Assembly: GCA_035295165.1 (NCBI GenBank)
Contig: DATGJN010000073.1
Coordinates: forward strand, 37,340-101,339
DNA length: 64,000 nt
Origin: a bacterium
GTDB lineage: Bacteria > Sysuimicrobiota > Sysuimicrobiia > Sysuimicrobiales > Segetimicrobiaceae
Direction: 5' to 3'
Shown here: one piece after another, positions 8,020 through 16,003 of the stretch
Position numbering within the stretch: position 1 is the stretch's first letter
How the letters are laid out: every line of letters starts with the position of its first letter
Made by a program: the position numbers and the translations under genes
Notes under the pieces: generated by a model
Database searches by the model: none
Seen by the model: only the letters and a program-made list of their open reading frames with translations
What the model was told of the DNA's origin: nothing

Positions 8020-9219
8020 ATGACGGCGCTCAGTCTTGCGCTCCGATTCATGCTCGTCGCCGCGGCCGTGTCGATTGTCACGGAGCAACTGCGCGTGCCG
8101 TACACGATCGCGCTCGTCCTCGCGGGTCTCGTGATCGGCAACATGCACCTTGCGCCTGCGATCCCAGTCACCCCCGAGATCCTCCTGACGCTGCTCATCC
8201 CGCCGCTGCTGTTCGAGGGCGGACTGCGCCTTCCACCCCGTCACCTGAAGACGTACTGGGGGCTGATCGGGCTCCTGGCGGTGCCCGGCACGCTGGTGAC
8301 GGCCGCGGCGCTCGGCTGGGTCGCAAGCGCGCTGTTTCACCTGGACTTTCGCAGCGCGCTGCTGCTCGGCGCCATCGTTTCCGCGATCGACCCCGTGAGC
8401 GTGCAGGCGTTGCTGCGCGAGGCCAGGTTGGACCTCCGGCTCGGCACCGTGCTGGACGGCGAGGCGATCCTGAACGACGGTGTGGCGATCATCTTGTTCA
8501 CGATCGTGGCCGGCGCGGCCGTTGGGCCCGTCGGCGCAGCCCTCCGGTTTGTCTGGCTACTCGTCGGCGGCATGACGATCGGCGGACTCGTGGCCCTGGC
8601 GACATCGTACGCGCTGGGCCGTACGCAGCGCCCGCTCGTCGAGGCGCTCGGCAGTCTGATCGCGTCGCTGGGCGCGCTTCTTGTCGCCGGCAGCGTGGGG
8701 GCGAGCGGGGTGATCGCCGTGGTCACCGCGGGCGTCGTGTTCGCCAGTTACGGCCCCCGCAACCTCACCGACACTGGCCGCGAGACCGTGAACACCATCT
8801 GGGACATGATCGCGTTTCTCGCCAACTCGGTGTTGTTTCTCCTCATCGGCATCGAGGTGCCCGCGGCGCTGCTCGGACACTACTGGCAGCTCATCGCGGT
8901 CGTGGCGGGGGCGGGGTTGATCGTGCGGTGGGCGGTGGTCCACGGGTCGATGGCGATCTGGCAGACTCGAACGCACCTGCTGCCGAATGCGTGGCGCCCC
9001 GTGCTCGTGTGGGGCGGGCTGCGCGGCGGCGTCGCCATCGCGCTCGCGCTCGGTATCGATCCGGCGCTTCCCGCGCGGGACGCGATCGTGGCCGGCGCGT
9101 TCGGCCTCGTCGTGTTCACCCTGCTCGTGCAGGGACTCTCGATGCGGCCGGTGATGCGGTGGGCCGGCATGCTGTCGGCACCCCGCGGAGGCACGGAGGC
9201 GGCGGACGCGACCCCGTAG
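8020..9219 (+). CDS. CPA1-type Na+(K+)/H+ antiporter
   Basis: A 399-residue integral membrane protein with about 11-12 hydrophobic helices and little soluble tail. CPA1 signatures: LLTLLIPPLLFEGGLR (residues 55-70), AIVSAIDPVSVQA (Asp124, the unwound-helix motif, usually TDP but IDP here) and GEAILNDGVAI (Asn152-Asp153, the ion-binding ND pair of NhaP-type exchangers). Near the C-terminus VWGGLRGGVAIALAL holds the conserved Arg. It exchanges monovalent cations for protons across the inner membrane for pH and salt control. It lacks the RCK/TrkA_C domain of some KefC-like proteins. Convergent with the gene ending at 9238. Confidence 0.93.
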   Translation: MTALSLALRFMLVAAAVSIVTEQLRVPYTIALVLAGLVIGNMHLAPAIPVTPEILLTLLIPPLLFEGGLRLPPRHLKTYWGLIGLLAVPGTLVTAAALGWVASALFHLDFRSALLLGAIVSAIDPVSVQALLREARLDLRLGTVLDGEAILNDGVAIILFTIVAGAAVGPVGAALRFVWLLVGGMTIGGLVALATSYALGRTQRPLVEALGSLIASLGALLVAGSVGASGVIAVVTAGVVFASYGPRNLTDTGRETVNTIWDMIAFLANSVLFLLIGIEVPAALLGHYWQLIAVVAGAGLIVRWAVVHGSMAIWQTRTHLLPNAWRPVLVWGGLRGGVAIALALGIDPALPARDAIVAGAFGLVVFTLLVQGLSMRPVMRWAGMLSAPRGGTEAADATP

Positions 9220-9237
9220 ACGTCGCGACACGCCGGT

Positions 9238-9912
9238 CTAGCGGCCGTTGCCCCCCGGTTGCGTCGCGGGCGCGGACTCGCGGCCCCGCGCCGTCAGCCG
9301 GAACGTCCCGATGATCCTGGTCAACAGCGGGGCGTCCTCTTCGACCCGGGTCGCCGTGTTGGTCGTCGTGCCCGTCATGAGGAACGCCTCGCGGTTCACC
9401 ACCACGCACACCTGCAGGCTCCAGCGGTCCTGGCCGTCCTTCGTGCGCCAGGTGTAGGCGTGGGTGTACCCGGGCAGGTCGCCGACCGTCGTCGGCCCCT
9501 CGCTCGCGGTCGCGAACGCGATGTGCCCGAACACCCGCATCACCCGCTCCGCCTCGCGTACGCAGGTCTTCGACGACATCGCCACGACGGTGTCGTGGGC
9601 GATGATGTTCACGGTTTCGGGGAGCTCGCCGGCGCGGGCGGGGCCCGTCGCCACGACCGTGGGATCTCCGGACGAGGTTCTGACGTTCCACGACACAGGG
9701 ACAGCGATGGTAAAGCGGTCGCCGGGATCGTGCACGAGCCGCGATCCTCCCGGTTGGCCGGCGGCGGGCGCGCCGAAGAGCGCTCCGGCGACCAGCGCCG
9801 CCACGACCGCCAGCACGCCCGTCGCACGCCGGCTACGGCAAAAAGGCGGCGCCTGTGCGGGGCCCGCGTGGTCGTCGCGCGACGGGTGGGCGAAACGTGA
9901 ACGACGCGTCAT
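9238..9912 (-). CDS. Exported DcrB/PsbP-like protein
   Basis: A 224-residue secreted or lipid-anchored protein. A basic N-terminus is followed by a hydrophobic stretch (TGVLAVVAALVAGALFG, about residues 31-47) and an APAAG cleavage-like site. The mature part starts RFTIAVPVSWNV, then NIIAHDTV, then a middle strand pair around DRWSLQVCVVVNREAFLMTGT, and ends with LTRIIGTFRLT. This order is that of the DcrB/PsbP-like fold (DUF1795-type), which occurs in many small bacterial surface proteins of unknown role. The hydrophilic leader of 30 residues is long, so the true start may be downstream. It converges closely on the antiporter gene (18 bases). Confidence 0.6.
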   Translation of the reverse strand: MTRRSRFAHPSRDDHAGPAQAPPFCRSRRATGVLAVVAALVAGALFGAPAAGQPGGSRLVHDPGDRFTIAVPVSWNVRTSSGDPTVVATGPARAGELPETVNIIAHDTVVAMSSKTCVREAERVMRVFGHIAFATASEGPTTVGDLPGYTHAYTWRTKDGQDRWSLQVCVVVNREAFLMTGTTTNTATRVEEDAPLLTRIIGTFRLTARGRESAPATQPGGNGR

Positions 9913-10129
9913 CGGTCGTCACACGGGTGGTGCGTCATCTGCAGCGCTCGCTTCGAGTGCGGTTCGGCGCGCGTGGCGGGGTTCTCCTGCCCGCGATCCG
10001 GATGGCATATACTTGGCGTAGGCTGCGACGCGTGCGCCGGCCTCACCACTCCCGATGAGTTTGGCCGCAAGAATCGGATAGCGGCGACCGCCTCGGCGTC
10101 CTACGATGGGCCCCGGAGGTGGACGCGCG

Positions 10130-11266
10130 ATGCTGATGAGAGCGGAAGTGCGATCAGAGACGGGAACGGGAATCGACGATCCGAGATGGCTCGCCGTGTT
10201 GGCCCGTGACGCGGCCGCGGACGGCGCGTTTGTGTTCGCGGTGCGGTCGACCGGGATCTACTGCCGGCCGTCGTGTCCGGCGCGCCGTCCCGGCCGGGCG
10301 CAGGTGGTGTTCTTCGGGCGCCCCGCCGACGCAGAGCGCGCGGGCTTCCGGGCATGCCGGCGGTGCCGGCCGACCGCCGCGAGCGTGGAAGAGCAGCAGG
10401 TACAGTTGGTGCAGGACGCCTGCCGGTACATCGAAGCCCGGGTCGACGACGGCGCGACGCGCTTGGCCGAACTCGCCGCGCACCTCGGGCGGAGCCCCCA
10501 TCACGTGCGTCGGGTGTTCACGCGGCTCGTGGGGATCTCGCCGCGGGACTACGCCGACGCGTGCCGGCTCGACCTCGTGCGGGCTCGGCTTCGCGCGCAG
10601 GAGGCGGTCGCGTCCGCGCTGTACGCGTCCGGGTTCGGGTCGAGCAGCCGTCTCTACGAGCGCGCACCCAAGGATCTCGGGATGACGCCCGCCGCGTACC
10701 GGCGGGGCGGCCGCGGGATGCGGATCGCGTACACGACCGTGTCCACGCCCCTCGGGCGCCTCCTCGTCGGGGCGACGCCCCGGGGCGTGTGTGCGGTCAG
10801 TCTCGGCGCCGACGACCGGACGCTCGAGACGGCGCTCGCCGGCGAGTATCCATTCGCGGAGCGCCGCCGGGACGACACCGGCCTCGGGCCGTGGGTGGCC
10901 GCGATCGTGGCCTACGTTCGCGGCCGGCGTCCCCACCTGTCGCTCCCCCTCGACATCCAGGCCACGGCGTTCCAGCGCAAGGTGTGGACTGCCCTGCAGG
11001 CGATCCCGTACGGAGAGACGCGGTCGTACGCCGAGGTCGCGCGCGCGCTCGGCCGGCCGTCGGCGGTGCGGGCGGTGGCCCAAGCGTGCGCCGCGAATCC
11101 GGCGGCCCTGATCATCCCGTGCCATCGGGTCGTGCGGTCCGACGGGAATCCGGGCGGGTACCGGTGGGGCGCGGAGCGCAAGCGCGCGTTGCTGCGCCGC
11201 GAGCGCGAAACCGCGGGTGCGCCGCGCGAGCGAGAAGAGCGACGAGCGGCGCACGCCGCGCACTAA
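10130..11266 (+). CDS. ada: Ada: methyl-phosphotriester/O6-methylguanine repair and regulator
   Basis: A full-length 378-residue Ada. Domain order: N-terminal AdaA zinc domain with four Cys (45, 49, 76, 79) in TGIYCRPSC and ACRRCR; Cys45 accepts methyl groups from phosphotriesters. An AraC-type helix-turn-helix region follows (about 90-185, LAELAAHLGRSPHHVRRVF). Last is the O6-alkylguanine-DNA alkyltransferase domain with IIPCHRVV (acceptor Cys331) and FQRKVWTALQAIPYGETRSY. It removes alkyl damage and, when methylated, activates its own regulon. Start at 10130 because GGAGGTGG ends 7 bases upstream; an earlier ATG (10106) lies before that ribosome site. Together with tag, the window carries two alkylation-repair genes, not linked in an operon. 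Confidence 0.95.
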   Translation: MLMRAEVRSETGTGIDDPRWLAVLARDAAADGAFVFAVRSTGIYCRPSCPARRPGRAQVVFFGRPADAERAGFRACRRCRPTAASVEEQQVQLVQDACRYIEARVDDGATRLAELAAHLGRSPHHVRRVFTRLVGISPRDYADACRLDLVRARLRAQEAVASALYASGFGSSSRLYERAPKDLGMTPAAYRRGGRGMRIAYTTVSTPLGRLLVGATPRGVCAVSLGADDRTLETALAGEYPFAERRRDDTGLGPWVAAIVAYVRGRRPHLSLPLDIQATAFQRKVWTALQAIPYGETRSYAEVARALGRPSAVRAVAQACAANPAALIIPCHRVVRSDGNPGGYRWGAERKRALLRRERETAGAPREREERRAAHAAH

Positions 11267-11284
11267 CCGGCGCGTTCCGCACCG

Positions 11285-12172
11285 TCACCGCCGCGCCAGC
11301 GCCACACCCGCAAGGACGCACGCCGCGCCGAGCGCTTGGCTGGTGGTCAGGCGCTCTCCCAGCAGCCACCACGCCGCGGCTACCGCGACGACGGGGTTGA
11401 TATTGGTCAGGATCGCGGTCCGCGTCGTACCGATCCGGCGCAGCGCCAGGGACCAGACCGCGTACCCGAGCGCGATCGTTAGCACGCTCGTGTAGAGGAC
11501 CGCGCCCCACGCCCGCCAGTCGAGTGCCTGCCAGGACTGCGCCCGGAGGTCCGGGAGTCCGAGCGCGACGAGCACGAGCGTCGAGATCGAGATCGTCACG
11601 GCGGTGAGCGCGGCGGGCGGATACCGCACGGCCAGCGGCCGGCTGACGAGGGTGTACGCCGCCCAGCACACGGCGGACCCGAGCGTCAAGAGGTCTCCCC
11701 ACACGGCGGTCGCGGGGAGATTGGACGCGCCCGGGCGGACCAGGAAGGTCAGTCCAACCAGCGAGAGGAGGATCCCCGCCCACGCCCTCGCCGACACGCG
11801 ATCCATACGCAGCGCCATCGCGCCAAGCGCCACCATGACGGGGGAGAGCCCCATGATCAGGGCCGAGTGCCCGGCGGTCGTCAACCGGATGCCGTTAATG
11901 AAGGTGAGCTGCTGCAGCACGATCCCCACGGCCGCGAGCGCGAGGACGCGGCCGCGATCGTCCGGCGCGATGCGGAGCGACTCCCGCCGCGCTGCGGTGA
12001 TCGCCAGCAGGACGATCGAGGCGAGCACCCAGCGCATCGCGTTGAATGCAGCCGGGGAGGCGAACGCGGGCAGCGCGCCCTTGATCACGATGAAGTTCAG
12101 GCCCCACACCACGGGGACGAACGCCACGATGGCCGCGTCCTCGAGCGCCGTGCGGCGCCGCTCGTTCGTCAT
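11285..12172 (-). CDS. EamA-family drug/metabolite transporter (DMT)
   Basis: A 295-residue inner-membrane protein with ten predicted helices in two EamA repeats. Repeat 1 begins VAFVPVVWGLNFIVIKGAL and ends in LVGLTFLVRPG; repeat 2 begins LTLGSAVCWAAYTLVSRPLA and ends ALGAACVLAGVALARR. The AILTNINPVVAVAAAWWLLGE pattern is typical of the RhaT/YdcZ-like exporters. The substrate (amino acid, nucleoside, drug) cannot be read from sequence. Start chosen at the ATG at 12170-12172; further upstream codons give non-family sequence. It is divergent from the zinc dehydrogenase at 12242, with a 69-base shared region. Confidence 0.9.
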   Translation of the reverse strand: MTNERRRTALEDAAIVAFVPVVWGLNFIVIKGALPAFASPAAFNAMRWVLASIVLLAITAARRESLRIAPDDRGRVLALAAVGIVLQQLTFINGIRLTTAGHSALIMGLSPVMVALGAMALRMDRVSARAWAGILLSLVGLTFLVRPGASNLPATAVWGDLLTLGSAVCWAAYTLVSRPLAVRYPPAALTAVTISISTLVLVALGLPDLRAQSWQALDWRAWGAVLYTSVLTIALGYAVWSLALRRIGTTRTAILTNINPVVAVAAAWWLLGERLTTSQALGAACVLAGVALARR

Positions 12173-12241
12173 CACACAAGGATTCCACGCGGGTCGGCAG
12201 GAAAGCCTCTGCGCACGCTCCGGAGGGAAGGAGGCACGCGC

Positions 12242-13339
12242 ATGCGGGCGGCCGTCTTCTACGATGTCGGCAAGCCGTTGGTGGTGGAGGAGGTCGAGCT
12301 CGCCCCGCCGCGAGCCGGCGAGGTGCTTGTGCGAATCGCCGCGACCGGCGTCTGCCACAGCGATCTGCACTACATCAAAGGCGATCTGGCGATGCCGTTG
12401 CCCGTCGTCCTCGGGCACGAGGCCGCGGGCGTCGTGGAGACGATCGGTCCCGGCGTCGAGTCGGTGCGGCCGGGCGACCACGTGGTGCTGCTGTTCGCGC
12501 CGGCGTGCGGCCACTGCCGCTACTGCGACAGCGGCCGCCCCCATCTGTGCGAGATGCGCTATCGGGTTCGCGGGAAGATGCCAGACGGCACGACGCGGCT
12601 GCGCTGCGGCGACCGGGAGCTCCATCACTTCACGTGCGTCTCGTCGTGGGCGGAGCAGGCCGTCGTCCCGGAGTCTGGGGTGCTGCCGATCGGCAAGGAC
12701 GTGCCGCTGACCATTGCCGCGTTGTTGGGGTGCGCGGTGACCACCGGTGTCGGCGCGGTGGTCAACACCGCCCGCGTGCGACCGGGCACCAGCGTCGCCG
12801 TGTTCGGCCTCGGCGGCGTCGGCCTAAACGTCGTGCAGGGGGCGCGGATCGCCGGGGCGGTCATGATCATCGGCGTGGATCTTCTCGATCACCGGCTGGA
12901 GGCCGCGCGGCGGTTCGGCGCGACGCACACGCTCAACGCCAAAGCGAACGATCCGGTGCAGGCGATCCTGGACCTGACGGGCGGCGGCGCGGACTATGCG
13001 TTTGAGGTGATCGGGCGCGCGGCGACGGTGCGGCAGGCCGTAGACAGCGTCGCGCGCGGCGGCGTCGCGGTTGCCGTGGGCCTCCCGCCGACGCGCGAGG
13101 AGCTGGTGGTGCCGGGTCCGACGTTCGTGCTCAACGAGAAGACGTTGCAGGCGTGCTTCTACGGGTCGTCGCGGCTGCGCTCCGACATTCCCCGGCTGCT
13201 CGCGATGTACGACGCCGGCCAGCTGATGCTCGACGAGCTCGTGACCGCTTCGTTTCCGCTCGATCGCGTCAACGACGCGGTGGCGACGCTCGATCGCGGC
13301 GACGGCCTACGCAGTATTCTTCAGATGTCCGCGGCATGA
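12242..13339 (+). CDS. Zinc-dependent alcohol dehydrogenase
   Basis: A 365-residue MDR-superfamily NAD(P)-dependent dehydrogenase. Seen: catalytic zinc ligands in GVCHSD and GHEAAGVV, the structural-zinc cluster ACGHCRYCDSGRPHLC (four Cys), and the Rossmann motif GLGGVGLNVVQGA near residue 195 with an acidic residue (GVDLLDHRLE) at the end of the next strand, favouring NAD. The CRYRV..KMPDG-type insertion after the structural zinc and the LGCAVTTGVGA segment are typical of the class III / NDMA-dependent alcohol dehydrogenases, which oxidise alcohols or formaldehyde adducts. AAGGAGG lies about 9 bases before the ATG. Its stop overlaps the start of dacA. Confidence 0.92.
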   Translation: MRAAVFYDVGKPLVVEEVELAPPRAGEVLVRIAATGVCHSDLHYIKGDLAMPLPVVLGHEAAGVVETIGPGVESVRPGDHVVLLFAPACGHCRYCDSGRPHLCEMRYRVRGKMPDGTTRLRCGDRELHHFTCVSSWAEQAVVPESGVLPIGKDVPLTIAALLGCAVTTGVGAVVNTARVRPGTSVAVFGLGGVGLNVVQGARIAGAVMIIGVDLLDHRLEAARRFGATHTLNAKANDPVQAILDLTGGGADYAFEVIGRAATVRQAVDSVARGGVAVAVGLPPTREELVVPGPTFVLNEKTLQACFYGSSRLRSDIPRLLAMYDAGQLMLDELVTASFPLDRVNDAVATLDRGDGLRSILQMSAA

Positions 13340-14577
13340 TGCGCGCCGTCCGCCCGTCGCTGGTGCTCCTGTTGTGCCTGGCGCTTGGCGTCCCGGCGTC
13401 CTGGGCCGCTCCGCGCGCCCACCCCGTGCGGCCCCCGGCGGACGCCGCGGCCGAGTCCGGCCCGACGGCACCGCCCGCCACGTTGCTGATGGAGGTGTCG
13501 ACCGGGCAGGTCCTCGCGTCGAGCGATGCGCACCGGCACCTGCCCCCGGCGAGCCTCGACAAGCTCATGACCCTGTATCTCGTGCTTCAGGCCATTCGCG
13601 GCCACCAGATTACGCTCGACACCTCGGTCACCGTGAGCGCCACCACGTGGCGGATCGGGCGGACCGCGGGGAGCAGCCGGATGTTCCTGAACGTCGGGGA
13701 CGTCGTTCCCGTGCGGGACCTGCTCAGCGGTTTGATGGTGGCGTCCGGCAACGACGCCGCCGAAGCGCTGGCCGAGGCCGTCGGGGGTTCCGGGGAGCAG
13801 TTCGTCACGCTGATGAACGCGCAGGCGGCACGACTCGGCATGCACGACACGCACTACGTCACCCCGCACGGGCTGCCCGCGCCGGACGAGTACACGAGTG
13901 CGTGGGACATCGCGCTGCTGGCCCGACGCGTCCTGCTCGACTTTCCGGACGTCGTGCAGATCACCGGGGCGCGGTACGAGGCGTACGGCGGGATCCGGCA
14001 GGCGAACTGGAACAACCTGGTCTTCCGCGATCCGCGGGTCGACGGGTTGAAGACCGGACACACCTCCGAAGCCGGGTTCAGTATCGCCGCGACGGCACAG
14101 CAGGGTGGGATGCGCCTGCTCGCGGTCGTGATGGGCGCGCCGACACTCCGGCGTCGCACCGACCTGGCGGAGGGACTGTTCGCGCAAGGGTTCGGCCGCT
14201 ACGCGCTCGTGCCCGTGCCGTGGCAGCGGGTCGTCCCCGCGTCGCTGCGCGTCTACGGCGGCACGACCGGGGAGGTGTCTTTGGAAACCTCCGGGCCGGT
14301 TGCGGTGCTGGTTGGGCGTGACACGCGCCCCTCGCTGGTGATCGCCGAGGCGATCACGGCGCGGCCGTTTGCGCCGGTCGCACGCGCGCAACAGGTCGGC
14401 GTGCTCACGGTCAGCGTCGACGGACGCGCGCTCGCCGCGACACCGCTGCTCGCGGCGCAGCCGGTGGCGCGCGCCGGGTTGTTCGGGCGCCTATGGGGCT
14501 ACATCCGATACGAGGTGGGGGTGCTGTTCCACCGCCACCGCGCCCGCGCTCAGGGAGCGTACGAGCCTCCGCAGTAG
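13336..14577 (+). CDS. dacA: D-alanyl-D-alanine carboxypeptidase (PBP5/6-like)
   Basis: A penicillin-binding protein of 413 residues that trims the terminal D-Ala from peptidoglycan pentapeptides in the periplasm. A signal peptide (about residues 1-24, LVLLLCLALGVPASWAA) precedes the S11 peptidase domain. That domain has all three active-site motifs: SLDK (SxxK, in PPASLDKLMTLYL), SGN (in MVASGNDAAEAL) and KTG (in VDGLKTGHT). A C-terminal beta domain follows, then a hydrophobic/basic tail (LFGRLWGYIRYEVGVLF) that could anchor it to the membrane. The start is an ATGATG overlapping the dehydrogenase TGA, so the two genes are translationally coupled, although their functions seem unrelated. Confidence 0.95.
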   Translation: MMRAVRPSLVLLLCLALGVPASWAAPRAHPVRPPADAAAESGPTAPPATLLMEVSTGQVLASSDAHRHLPPASLDKLMTLYLVLQAIRGHQITLDTSVTVSATTWRIGRTAGSSRMFLNVGDVVPVRDLLSGLMVASGNDAAEALAEAVGGSGEQFVTLMNAQAARLGMHDTHYVTPHGLPAPDEYTSAWDIALLARRVLLDFPDVVQITGARYEAYGGIRQANWNNLVFRDPRVDGLKTGHTSEAGFSIAATAQQGGMRLLAVVMGAPTLRRRTDLAEGLFAQGFGRYALVPVPWQRVVPASLRVYGGTTGEVSLETSGPVAVLVGRDTRPSLVIAEAITARPFAPVARAQQVGVLTVSVDGRALAATPLLAAQPVARAGLFGRLWGYIRYEVGVLFHRHRARAQGAYEPPQ

Positions 14578-14700
14578 GCCGGGCGGACCGCGCGTCGCCA
14601 GTCGGCCGCCGGTCCCCCCGCGCGCATTTTTCGCCGCGCGACTGTTCCGCGGTGAACTTCCGCAGGAGTGAGCCTGCGCGGTCCCGAAATTCGGCGTGGG

Positions 14701-15303
14701 ATGAGCGAAGACTTTGAGGTCGACGCGCGCATCGAGCCGGAGGAGGGGGCATCGCGCACCTGGTTGATCCCGGCGATCGCGGTGACGACCGCCGTGTTGG
14801 CCGTCGCCGCGGCCTACAGCAGCATGCTCGCCGGCGAGTCCGCGCACGAGTCGCTCGCGCAACTGAATCGGGCGGCGATCCTCCAGGCGCAGGCGTCCGA
14901 TCAGTGGGCGTTTTACCAGGCGGAAGGCATCAAGCGGCACACGTTCGAGGTGCAGCGCGACATCGGCCGGCTGCAGACCGACGCGCCGCACGTCGCGCTC
15001 GTCGCGGCGCAGGATGCGCAGGCGAGGCGGTACGCGACGCAGCAGGCGGCGATCCGCCGCGACGCTGAAACGCTGGAGCAACGGCGAGACGCCGCGCAAA
15101 CGATCGCGGAGCGGTACGATGCGCGCTACCAGCGTCTGGGCCAAGCGGTGGCCGTGTTCCAGGTCGGCATCGTCGTCTGTTCCGTCGCAGCGATCGTGCG
15201 CCGTCCGGCGCTCTGGTACCTCGGGCTGGCCGGCGGGCTCGTCGGCGCCGCGATCCTCGCACAGGCCGTGTTCGCGTCCGCTGCAGGTGCTCGCGCGGGC
15301 TGA
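14701..15303 (+). CDS. DUF4337-type membrane protein
   Basis: A 200-residue protein with a hydrophobic helix near the N-terminus (WLIPAIAVTTAVLAVAAAY). A central coiled coil follows, with SDQWAFYQAEGIKRHTFEVQ (the conserved signature of DUF4337) and a QAQARRYATQQAAIRRDAE helix. Two C-terminal helices (VAVFQVGIVVCSVAAIV and LGLAGGLVGAAILAQAVF) complete the fold. The topology is three membrane segments with the coiled coil in one compartment. Function unknown across the family. The ATG at 14701 is used; an in-frame GTG at 14668 behind CAGGA is a credible alternative adding 11 residues. Confidence 0.8.
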   Translation: MSEDFEVDARIEPEEGASRTWLIPAIAVTTAVLAVAAAYSSMLAGESAHESLAQLNRAAILQAQASDQWAFYQAEGIKRHTFEVQRDIGRLQTDAPHVALVAAQDAQARRYATQQAAIRRDAETLEQRRDAAQTIAERYDARYQRLGQAVAVFQVGIVVCSVAAIVRRPALWYLGLAGGLVGAAILAQAVFASAAGARAG

Positions 15304-15312
15304 TCGCCGCGG

Positions 15313-15341
15313 AAAATTACTGTGGAGAATTGCTGTAGAAT
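15313..15341 (+). promoter_or_regulatory. AT-rich weak promoter candidate
   Basis: AAAATT at 15313-15318 and TAGAAT at 15336-15341 with 17-base spacing, in an unusually AT-rich island (GAAAATTACTG...AATTGCTGTAGAAT). The -10 is good and the -35 poor. It would serve the small gene at 15403. Confidence 0.35.
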
Positions 15342-15402
15342 GGCAGGAGGCCCGGTGCGGAAGACGTAGCATTGCCTGGACAGGAATGCGTGGAGGTGTC
15401 GT

Positions 15403-15702
15403 GTGGAGAATGAAGCACATTCGGCGGAAGGTGCCGGGGCCGCAGCGGCGCCGGGAGCCGGACAGGAGCGTCGCGCCTGGGCCGAACCGCTCCTGGCGGG
15501 CGTTGTCGTCTCACTGATCGCAGAAGCGAAGGACGCTGGGTGGAGCGGCAGGCTCGAATACGTGGTGGAGATGTGCGTCCAGGAAATGACCTCCACGCTC
15601 GGGATGTCTCACGATGAGATCGTTGAGGTCTTGCTGCGGTGGGCCGGCGAGTTGGGCGAGGACCTCAGCCGGGAGGACGTGGAGAAAGCGATCGAAGCAT
15701 AG
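15403..15702 (+). CDS. Small acidic hypothetical protein
   Basis: Not recognised. 99 residues, soluble and acidic. A flexible Ala/Gly-rich N-terminus is followed by a compact all-helical part (LLAGVVVSLIAEAKDAG, EYVVEMCVQEMTSTLGMSHDEIVEVLLRWAGEL, SREDVEKAIEA). The helices and the TLGMSHDEIVEVL segment look like a small helix bundle, possibly a protein-interaction or DNA-associated fold. The GTG start sits 6 bases after GGAGGT (15392-15397), a strong ribosome site. An AT-rich promoter-like island lies upstream and a 15-bp hairpin follows the stop, so it looks like a real single-gene unit. Confidence 0.7.
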   Translation: MENEAHSAEGAGAAAAPGAGQERRAWAEPLLAGVVVSLIAEAKDAGWSGRLEYVVEMCVQEMTSTLGMSHDEIVEVLLRWAGELGEDLSREDVEKAIEA

Positions 15703-15725
15703 CGCGGATCCCGTCCGGCGTGTCG

Positions 15726-15762
15726 ACGTCGTCCGCCCCCTGCTGCGGGGGGCGGACGACGT
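15726..15762 (+). terminator. Strong hairpin terminator
   Basis: A perfect 15-bp stem (15726-15740 with 15748-15762) and a 7-base loop, followed by TTTA. It lies 24 bases after the stop of the 99-residue gene and before a 23-codon gene with its own ribosome site. Confidence 0.7.
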
Positions 15763-15827
15763 TTAGGGCCCGCGCGGGGCGGGGTAAAACAGCGGCGCAA
15801 GCGGGCAGGGAGAGGAGGTGGGGGACG

Positions 15828-15899
15828 ATGCTTTTGGCCGGGCTCCTGGCCCTCATCGGCATCGCGCTGTGGGCCACCGGGCACCTGATCCTTCGATGA
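15828..15899 (+). CDS. 23-residue single-helix membrane miniprotein
   Basis: A very short frame of 23 codons starting at ATG 15828. The product is almost entirely one hydrophobic helix (LLAGLLALIGIALWATGHL) ending in Arg. The start has one of the best ribosome sites in the window, AGAGGAGGTGG ending about 7 bases upstream. It is insulated on both sides by long perfect hairpins (15726-15762 and 15929-15969). Small single-span proteins of this size act as regulators of membrane complexes or as type I toxins. No antitoxin RNA could be identified. Expression evidence would be needed to be sure. Confidence 0.55.
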   Translation: MLLAGLLALIGIALWATGHLILR

Positions 15900-15928
15900 C
15901 GGCGTCATCGTGATCCGGCTTGGCGTGA

Positions 15929-15969
15929 CCGGGCTCCGGCACCGCTGACCATCGGGTGCCGGAGCCCGG
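15929..15969. terminator. Bidirectional hairpin terminator
   Basis: A perfect 15-bp stem (15929-15943 with 15955-15969) and an 11-base loop, followed by AGCTTTTCC on the plus strand. It lies between the miniprotein gene and the convergent amidohydrolase ending at 16004. Confidence 0.75.
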
Positions 15970-16003
15970 AGCTTTTCCGCGCGATCGCGGACGGCCGCGG
16001 ACC

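Noticed and set aside
10106..10130. Earlier ATG start for ada
   Set aside because: It lies upstream of the GGAGGTGG ribosome site that is placed correctly for the ATG at 10130.
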